In this document: piece by piece, positions 58,377-64,000 of the stretch
How the letters are laid out: every line of letters starts with the position of its first letter
Position numbering within the stretch: the first letter of the stretch is position 1
NCBI GenBank assembly: GCA_922989275.2
Contig: OV277874.1
Location: 23,858,154 to 23,922,153 of the forward strand
DNA: 64,000 nt
Direction: 5' to 3'
From: Gari tellinella
Lineage: Eukaryota; Mollusca; Bivalvia; Cardiida; Psammobiidae
Made by a program: the position numbers and the translations under genes
The notes under the pieces: model-generated
What the model saw: only the letters and a program-made list of their open reading frames with translations
Databases searched by the model: none
Told to the model about the DNA's origin: nothing

Positions 58377-58628
58377 TTATCCCATTACCCCATAGCCTGT
58401 TTATAGTTTTGAAAATAGGTGACTACTTAAAGCAGGTTGAAAGTAAAGCAGAATGCGCCATATGGCGCATTCTGCTTTACTTTCAGCCTGCTTTAAGCTT
58501 TTACCGGCTAGAATATGGAAAGTATTAAATATGACACATATTCATTATGGTTTATATTGGAACTATTTTCTTCAGCGGATGAAAAAAATGCATGTGCTAA
58601 AAGTCGCTTCTATAAGGGAAAGGGTTAA
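58377..58628 (+). mobile_element. Family D MITE, complete
   Basis: TTATCCCATTACCCCAT to AAGGGAAAGGGTTAA. Core-2 is perfect (GCAGGTTGAAAGTAAAGCAG, AATGCGCCATATGGCGCATT). Confidence 0.82.
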
Positions 58629-59024
58629 AGGGTTGTGACGCGTTGATAATGTCGTCCCCAATAGTGACGTCTGCTTTTATATTTCGTTTATTTCAAGTAT
58701 TTTGACATAAGAAATTTAATAATGGGTGTCAAACAGTTTGCAAATACAGTGGAGAATCTGTTATTCTTTCCCGTTTAAACGCAAACGTACGCAAACGCAA
58801 AGCACTAACACGTAGAAAATAACAATTTTTGGACAATTCTGATATTTCATGTTTATCTTGGTGGCAAACAGTTTGGAGCCTGATCAGACGCCGGGTTACC
58901 CGGCGTCTGATCTGGCTCCAAACTGTTTGCACTGCAAATAATAGTTTTAGCGTAAACGCGTTTATTGGGAAAGAATAACACATTATCCACTGTAATGAAG
59001 GGATAAGGGGCTATAATGTTAATC
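58629..59024 (+). mobile_element. Family G-like MITE without core, split by A1
   Basis: AGTGACGTCTGCTTTTATAT, AAGTATTTTGACATAAGAAA and GTGTCAAACAGTTTGCAAA match G, with no hairpin between the two arms' outer motifs. A1 inserted at the TA right after. The right part (ATGAAGGGATAAGGGG, ATGTTAA) is a worn G end. Confidence 0.62.
58745..58994 (+). mobile_element. Family A1 MITE, complete
   Basis: TACAGTGGAGAATCTG to ACATTATCCACTGTA, core intact. It shares AACACGTAG with the copy at 48200. Confidence 0.92.
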
Positions 59025-59085
59025 CATGTTAAATAGTTTTGGATCCAAATAAAACGCCGAGTTACCCGGCGCCTATCTGATTTTG
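59025..59085. repeat. Worn core-1 palindrome
   Basis: AAATAGTTTTGGATCCAAAT, AAAACGCCGAGTTACCCGGC and GCCTATCTGATTTTG keep the stem around the loop. Element ends are not visible. Confidence 0.45.
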
Positions 59086-59244
59086 TGTGCCACAGTGATC
59101 ACAACATTCACCCACATCTAACTCAAGGTCACGTATGGAAGAGCCACATAAATGTATCGACCATTCGCGATGGCATGATGGTTTGGTGGTCATTATTTCA
59201 ACAAATTGAGTTCGCTCCGAATGTGGAATTGTAATTTGCGGTCT

Positions 59245-59463
59245 TTAACCCAGTAGCTGCTGAAATATTGTCTGCTAAAATCGCCATCTGCTCTCATTTA
59301 TCAAAAGTTATATACATGTATCGAACATTTTGATAGACACAACTCTAACACGAGTGTTAAGTAGTTTGGATACAGATCAGTCGCCGCACTACCGCTGCGA
59401 CTGATATGGATCCAAATTGCTTGCACTTGATAGTAAACCTTTGATCAACGCTCTACTTGTTAA
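59245..59463 (+). mobile_element. TTAA-bounded MITE with core-1 variant
   Basis: TTAACCCAGTAGCTGC is the left end. GTCTGCTAAAATCGCC and CATTTTGATAGACACAAC recall the interior of C. The core at 59361-59433 is GGATACAGATCAGTCGCCG with loop CACTACC. It may end at the TTAA at 59460, though the inverse end is poor. Confidence 0.5.
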
Positions 59464-59497
59464 ACCTTTATGCTGTTATGATCTCAATAAATTTTAT

Positions 59498-59570
59498 CGA
59501 ACAGTTTGGATCCAAATGAGACGTCAAACACATATAACTTGTTGTGTCATCTAAGTTCAAAACGTATGTA
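59498..59570. repeat. Worn core-1 palindrome
   Basis: CGAACAGTTTGGATCCAAAT, GAGACGTCAAACAC and a damaged right arm. No ends seen. Confidence 0.4.
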
Positions 59571-59591
59571 TGGTACAGCAATTGTAACGCC

Positions 59592-59835
59592 TTAACCCTT
59601 TCACTCTCAATGACGCTTTAAAACGCTTTTGCAAACAGTTTGGGTCCTGATTAGACGCCGCATGACGCGGCGTCTGATCAGGATCCAAACTGTTTGACAC
59701 TCATTTTTTTTATTATTCATACTGCCTTATTTTTAAACTTTGAAACGAAATTACAGACAACAAAATTGATTCAGACGACAGTGAAATGGTGAAGGGGTAA
59801 AACTCTCCCGAATAATTTGATCATGTACGGGTTAA
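59592..59835 (+). mobile_element. Family B MITE, complete
   Basis: TTAACCCTTTCACTCTCAA to ATCATGTACGGGTTAA. The core is near perfect (GGGTCCTGATTAGACGCCG, loop CATGACG). TTGATTCAGACGACAGTG is in the right half. Confidence 0.88.
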
Positions 59836-60046
59836 AGAAAAGACATACATGTACATGTATAAATCAAAGATAAACTTTTCTGTAGACGCCATTGTCTTAG
59901 ACGATTATGTTCCAAGTTTTAGAGGTCAGCTACTAGAATGTCATTGCAATATCAACGTCTGTAAAACGGTATTGTCTGTCCTTTATTTTCAGATAGATGT
60001 TTGGGCGGTTTGTCTTAAAATACAATAACAATTTAACACCTATTTC

Positions 60047-60392
60047 AAATTGTTCAGATCCTGATCATACGTTGTCTGATCCTAATCAAATCTATTTGCG
60101 AATGCCACTAACGTCCTCATTGGCAGCGAAAATAGTTACTAAAAGCCAGGCTTGTTCACATTGATCCCTTTATCGCAACTTTTTATCACTTATTGCTCTA
60201 AGCACAAATTGACATTTTTTGCAAACAGTTTGGATCCAGATTAGACGCCGCGTAACGCGGCGTCTAATCTGGACCCTAACTGTTTGTTACTCATATTAAA
60301 CTTTTCCTTACTTTTGATAGCTAAAAACATATTTGATTGTTTTAGCAGACGAAATATTCGAAGCAGACGACAATTTAACATGATAAGGGTTA
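60047..60392 (+). mobile_element. Two B-like TTAA MITEs, the first a relic
   Basis: 60047-60137 has a collapsed core (CAGATCCTGATCATACG, CTGATCCTAATCAAATC) and GGCAGCGAAAATAGTTA. 60163-60392 has a clean core at 60219-60286 (GGATCCAGATTAGACGCCG, loop CGTAACG), AGCAGACGACAATTTAAC and the end GATAAGGGTTAA; its left end is diverged (GATCCCTTTATCGC). Confidence 0.65.
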
Positions 60393-60566
60393 ATGGAATA
60401 ACATTGAGGAGAAGACGTTTTCTAAACGAAGTAACGAGCTTGTAAAACATATCTTTACGGCAGTACAAACTGTTTTAGATATTGATTGAACAGTGCTATT
60501 TGGCTACAGCAAATCCTTGTTCAACGGCCTCTTAACTGTAAAGCACTGGGGTCTTCACAGACAAAT

Positions 60567-60777
60567 TAGAGTGGAGAAATCGTTTTTCTTTCCCTTTTAA
60601 ACGCAAATGAAACGCCAAAGCATTGCTATAAAGTGGAGAAAATGACAACTTAATGGCAATCCTAAGTATCTTTTCTAATCTGAGTGGCAAACAGTTTGGA
60701 GCCTCATCAGACGCCGGCGTCTGATCAGGTTTCAAGCTGATCGCAATGGAAACGCGTTTATTTGTTTTGAATAAAAG
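60567..60777 (+). mobile_element. Family A2 MITE, loop deleted, right end lost
   Basis: TTAGAGTGGAGAAATCGTTT, CCCTTTTAAACGCAAATG, core with perfect small stem CAGACGCCGGCGTCTG lacking the loop, then GAAACGCGTTTATTTG. The terminus after AATAAAAG is gone. Confidence 0.78.
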
Positions 60778-60909
60778 TTGACATCTGTGTTCACGTGGCT
60801 TAGATATAATATATAGAATTTACATGTATTCTCTCGTTTATGTGATTGTATATTCTGAGAAAATGAAATAAAACTTTGAAACTATGAAAACAATGGAAAG
60901 AATAACATA

Positions 60910-62120
60910 TACTCAATTCCAAAAGAAACTGTGCACTTTGTTTTCTGTAATTATTTATTGGCCTTTTTCCTGAGAGCCTATGTATTTGGTACCAAAATTT
61001 AGATCAGTTCATGCACAATATGGCAGTCATTTCAGATTTTGAGATGCGGTCATTTAAAGTGGATATTTTTAAACGAGAAAAGACGAAGTATCAAACTCAA
61101 ATTTGCAAAGTAACTCTTAGAGTCAGACTGTGTTCAGTAGGTTATTTTATGTCGGTTTAGTTGTAATCTTATGATAATTTTTGTCAGTATCGTATGTGTC
61201 CATCTTTGCTTATGATGTAAGCGACAATGAGACATGACGTAGACCCTTAGTGACGTCTAATAACGACGATGGGATTGAAACGTCGTACTTTCCCTGAGTT
61301 AGGGCATTTGCAAGGTCCATAACAACTTTTCTCCTAAAACCTCGTGTGCGACCATTATGGTGACTAAAAATATTGTTAGACCTATCAGAGAAAAGACACG
61401 AGTCCACTACTGTTGACCCAAACGGAAATGACGTCATGCTCGCTGCAAATGAGCAGCCTAATGACGTACTCTCAAGATATATTCCACAAAGGTTCCCCTA
61501 GTCCGGATGGATGTCCGAGTTTGCCGAAGACAACACAATAAGGTCTGTCTGCTGATACCGTACTGTCTTGCCGAACCAGACGCTGTTTGAAAACAACATC
61601 GAAGTAACGTCAACGTAACACATTCGGTTGTTGAATTGCTGTTCTAGGTATCTGTGCAATGTCTGTGACGATCTGCCATCCAATTTGTATGTTGAAAACG
61701 TTTGAGCAACCGAATGAGTGTGTTTTTTTGGTATCCTAATGTTCCTCTCACGTTAGTGACGTTGTGGTTATGAACAAGCATTGCAAAGGCTCTAATTTGC
61801 CTATTTTCATTCAATCTCAGCAAGTTCGTTGTGAACCGATGTGAAGTAAAATGTGTTTTTTTCTTTGTATAAGGCATACGAATTACACTCATGCACGTTT
61901 TCGGTGACATGTGCATTTTCCTTGAGCTGCACGTGCAAAAAATGCAAAATAACGCATTTCCCAATAAATTAAAAATTTCTTCATACTAAGTAAAGTATGT
62001 TTTTATCGATGGATGCTAAATATAGATGAGATATTGTGTGCGAAATTTTAAATCGATACGTCTTTTAGATATGAGAATATTTGAAAATGAAAAGTGCACA
62101 GTTTCTTTTGGAATTGAGTA
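60910..62120 (-). mobile_element. Decayed Tc1-like transposon, about 1.2 kb
   Basis: The inverted ends CTCAATTCCAAAAGAAACTG and CAGTTTCTTTTGGAATTGAG are near identical and bounded by TA. The total of about 1.21 kb is the size expected of a Tc1-like element with one transposase. The subterminal GTGCACTTTG and AAAGTGCAC motifs continue the inverted repeat. The interior carries transposase remnants on the minus strand (see the separate entry). Confidence 0.75.
61210..61964 (-). pseudogene. Tc1-like transposase, heavily decayed
   Basis: Reading leftwards from 61964, one frame gives RLNENRQIRAFAMLVH and then NTLIRLLKRFQHTNWMADRH. This resembles the N-terminal helix-turn-helix of Tc1-like transposases, in which a TIxRLLxRYxxTG segment precedes DRPRSGRP. 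Nearer the left end, 61437-61210 gives HNGRTRGFRRKVVMDLANAL, which resembles the C-terminal region following the LWDxLxRRVR motif. The middle (catalytic DDE region) spans frameshifts and I cannot identify its acidic residues. No product is possible. Orientation and order agree with a single gene inside the inverted ends. The alternative, chance resemblance, is less likely given the element's size and ends. Confidence 0.55.
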
Positions 62121-62267
62121 TATATATTCACTACTGTAAAATATATCACCACTATCTGTTAAAAAGCTATCACTTTCCACAAGTGATAAGATTGAATTTA
62201 TTTTCTTTACTGTAATAGCGTGTTGATAAGCTATTCTTTGAAGAGTTCATCATAAACATAAAATATG

Positions 62268-62517
62268 TACAGTGGAGAATCTGTTATTCTTTCCCGTTTA
62301 AACGCACACGTACGCAAACGCAAAACACTAAAACGTAGAAAAGAACAACTTTTGGACAATTCTGATAATTCATGTTTTTCTTGGTGGCAAACAGTTTGGA
62401 GCCTGATCAGACGCCGGGTTACCCGGCGTCTGATCTGGCTCCAAACTGTTTGCAGTGGAAATAAACGTTTTAGCGTAAACGCTTTTATTGGGAAAGAATA
62501 ACACATTCTCCACTGTA
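62268..62517 (+). mobile_element. Family A1 MITE, complete
   Basis: TACAGTGGAGAATCTG to ACATTCTCCACTGTA. Intact core. Small changes: AACGCACACGTACG and AAACGCTTTTATTGGG. Confidence 0.92.
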
Positions 62518-62640
62518 TATAATAAGCACAAACTCTCAGTACAGTGCAACACAATTACATATTACTAATAACAAATCAAGTCTTTACTGATTATTTTACG
62601 TGTGTTTATTGTTTCCTTATCTCTAGACTTTTAAGTTTAA

Positions 62641-62894
62641 TACAGTGGAGAAGACGTTATTATTTCTCGTTGAAACGCAAACGAAACGCAAGCGCATAGC
62701 ATTAAAACGTTGAAATCGACGATTGTTCGACAACAATGACTTTTCATGTTGACCTGAGCAGCAAACAGTTTGGAGCCTGATCAGACGCCGGGTTACCCGG
62801 CGTCTGACCTGTCTCCAAACTGTTTGCAATGGAAATAAAAGTTTTACGGCAAACACGTTTTTTTTTTGGAACGAACAATGCCTTCTCCGCTGAA
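62641..62894 (+). mobile_element. Family A2 MITE, full length
   Basis: TACAGTGGAGAAGACGTTAT to CAATGCCTTCTCCGCTG. The core is intact (CGGGTTACCCGGCGTC). A T-run replaces part of the right side (AACACGTTTTTTTTTTGG). Just after it, GAAGGGTATTTTGTCC occurs twice (62931, 62992). Confidence 0.83.
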
Positions 62895-63037
62895 TGAAGT
62901 GAGCTTTGTCCACCCTTGCAAAGAACATGAAGGGTATTTTGTCCAGGCTGGCAAAAGGCGAGTATTATGTCTGCCCTGGCGAATTTAAGCGAAGGGTATT
63001 TTGTCCGAATTGTATTATACCTGAAGTTTGGCGTTAA

Positions 63038-63232
63038 AGCTAAATTAAACGCAAACGCATTACAATGCAATGCAATGTAGAAAATTACAATCTTTGGAAA
63101 TACTAACATTTGTGCAAGTGGTAAACGGTTGTAACCGGCGTCTGAACTAACTCTACACTTGTTGCATCGAGATGTTATTGTTTTGACAACAAACGCCTTT
63201 ATTGGGAAAGAATAACATCTTCCCCACTGTAA
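63038..63232 (+). mobile_element. Family A2 MITE, left end and left core arm lost
   Basis: AATTAAACGCAAACGCATTA, AATGTAGAAAATTAC, then GTAACCGGCGTCTGAAC (right arm only) and CCTTTATTGGGAAAGAATAA to CTTCCCCACTGTA. Confidence 0.72.
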
Positions 63233-63298
63233 AGGCGTGTTAATAAGGTAACCAACACTACCGATAAAGTTTTTCACTTGTATATGGTCACCCGTTTT

Positions 63299-63520
63299 AC
63301 ACAATGGAGAATACGTTATTCCTTTCCAATAAACGCGTTTACGCTAAAACTATTAGTTCCATTGCAAACAGTTTTAGCCTGATCTGGCTCCAATCTATTT
63401 ACCACTTACATTAAAATGAGCATTCAGTACTGTCAAAAAGTCATTTTTCTTCATTATATTGCAATGCGTTTGCGTTTCGTTTGCGTTTAGACGGGAAAGA
63501 ATAACGTCTTCTCCAATTTA
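63299..63520 (-). mobile_element. Family A2 MITE with duplicated flanks, core shortened
   Basis: TACACAATGGAGAATACG to AACGTCTTCTCCAAT. The core lacks its inner stem (GTTTTAGCCTGATCTGG). Direct repeats of about 60 bp flank it: TAATAAGGTAACCAACAC at 63239 and TAATAAGGTAATCAACAC at 63519, each running on to TATGGTCACC. Confidence 0.82.
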
Positions 63521-63581
63521 ATAAGGTAATCAACACTACCAAAGAGGTTTTGCACATGTTTATGGTCACCTTTTTTATACC

Positions 63582-63798
63582 GGTCATAAATCAAGGTTTA
63601 TTATCTGAAATATCCCCTTCGAGATTTGGTTTCACATGCGCAAAGAGCTTTGGCGTGTCTTGGGGACGGATCGTAATGGCTGAAAACCATGGCGTTAAAA
63701 GCTCTTTTGCTAGAAGTAAACACAATACCATTGTGTTAAAAGCGCTTTATTCTCTGTTTTAAAGGTCATCAAGAAATGATATCATAGTCTCTTGTTCA
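63582..63798. other. No gene recognised
   Basis: A 70-codon frame (63550-63762) crosses this stretch without recognisable motifs. Nothing else is visible. Confidence 0.45.
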
Positions 63799-64000
63799 TT
63801 AGCCCTTTCACTCTCAATGCCGCTATAAAGCGTGTTTGCAAACATTTTGGGTCCTGATCAGACGCCGCGTAACGCGGCGTCTGATCAGGACCCAAACTGT
63901 TTAACACTCTTATCGATATTTATTAAGTCATACATGTACAACCTTAAACCACGCTTTGAAACGTGTCATGTAGACACTAATACTGAAGCAGACGACAATA
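63799..64000 (+). mobile_element. Family B MITE, cut by the window end
   Basis: TTAGCCCTTTCACTCTCAA, AATGCCGCTATAAAGCG, a perfect core (GGGTCCTGATCAGACGCCG, loop CGTAACG), then CATGTAGACACTAATACTGA and GCAGACGACAATA, where the window stops before the right end. Confidence 0.87.

Noticed and set aside
62744..63304. The 186-codon reverse-strand open frame
   Set aside because: It joins parts of two A2 elements and the DNA between them. No domain or consistent composition is present.
739..63900. CRISPR-like array of palindromic repeats
   Set aside because: The palindromes are dispersed, not regularly spaced, lie inside elements with their own inverted ends, and have no unique spacers of constant length. 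Genome style is animal, not prokaryotic.
1..64000. tRNA or rRNA genes
   Set aside because: No GGTTCGAATCC-like B box with a matching acceptor stem and no rRNA-like conserved stretch was seen; GGTTCAA motifs near 9000 and 12300 belong to family E ends. A covariance-model scan would settle it.

Overview
This window looks like nuclear DNA from an aquatic invertebrate, most likely a bivalve mollusc. The reasons are its AT-rich composition, the very frequent ACATGTA motif, the absence of any bacterial gene layout, and an extreme density of short non-autonomous DNA transposons (MITEs). The species is inference. I find no intact protein gene, rRNA, tRNA or CRISPR array. The only convincing protein relics are a decayed metazoan gene-family member with a PIN-like nuclease region and a cysteine-rich tail (37605-38540, + strand) and a very decayed Tc1-like transposase (60910-62120, - strand).

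Almost everything else is MITEs and their wreckage. Family names here are mine. Family A: TA target, ends CAGTGGAGA, about 250 bp. Family A1 is a young, near-identical subfamily whose left end reads CAGTGGAGAATCTGTTATTC; A2 is older and diverged, with GAAGACG or GAAAACG at the same place. Family B: TTAA target, ends CCCTTTCACTC, about 247 bp. Family C: TA target, ends CAGTGCTCCCTC, 340-400 bp. Family D: TTAA target, ends CCCATTACCCC. Family E: TTAA target, ends CTCATTCACCC. F: ends ATGACAAAACCT. G: TTAA target, ends CCCCATTCACTGC. H: TA target, ends CACTCAGTACAAAAAG. K: ends CAGGGCTGCCAT, hAT-like. There are also Tigger/pogo-like short elements, long foldbacks and pure palindromes. Strand for family A is defined as + when the GTTTAAACGC end is on the left.

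The most unusual feature is that the middle of these elements is modular. A palindrome of about 67 bp (core-1; arm AAACAGTTTGGAGCCTGATC with CAGACGCCG next to the loop) sits in the centre of A, B, C, E, F and G although their ends and target sites differ. A second palindrome (core-2; arm GCAGGCTGAAAGTAAAGCAG) is shared by D and K. Several elements are chimeras with the left end of one family and the right end of another, joined inside the core (4990-5259, 57062-57324, 44552-44797, 42168-42469). Others have lost exactly one core arm or the whole core. This fits hairpins acting as recombination and deletion hot spots that shuffle MITE ends.

Layout: 1-14.8 kb is dense A, C, D and E with much nesting. 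14.6-18.8 kb holds palindromes, F, C with A nested, and a 233-bp duplication. 18.9-21.8 kb is a macrosatellite of about 859-bp units built from A relics. 22-31.3 kb is dense A plus a triple nest (B in H in C). 31.3-36 kb is sparser. 36.9-41 kb holds old duplications, the pseudogene and a 1.35-kb hAT-like element. 41-49 kb is dense A and C. 49-54 kb is sparse, with the second H+B copy and a 0.83-kb foldback. 54-64 kb is dense A, B and D with the Tc1-like relic.
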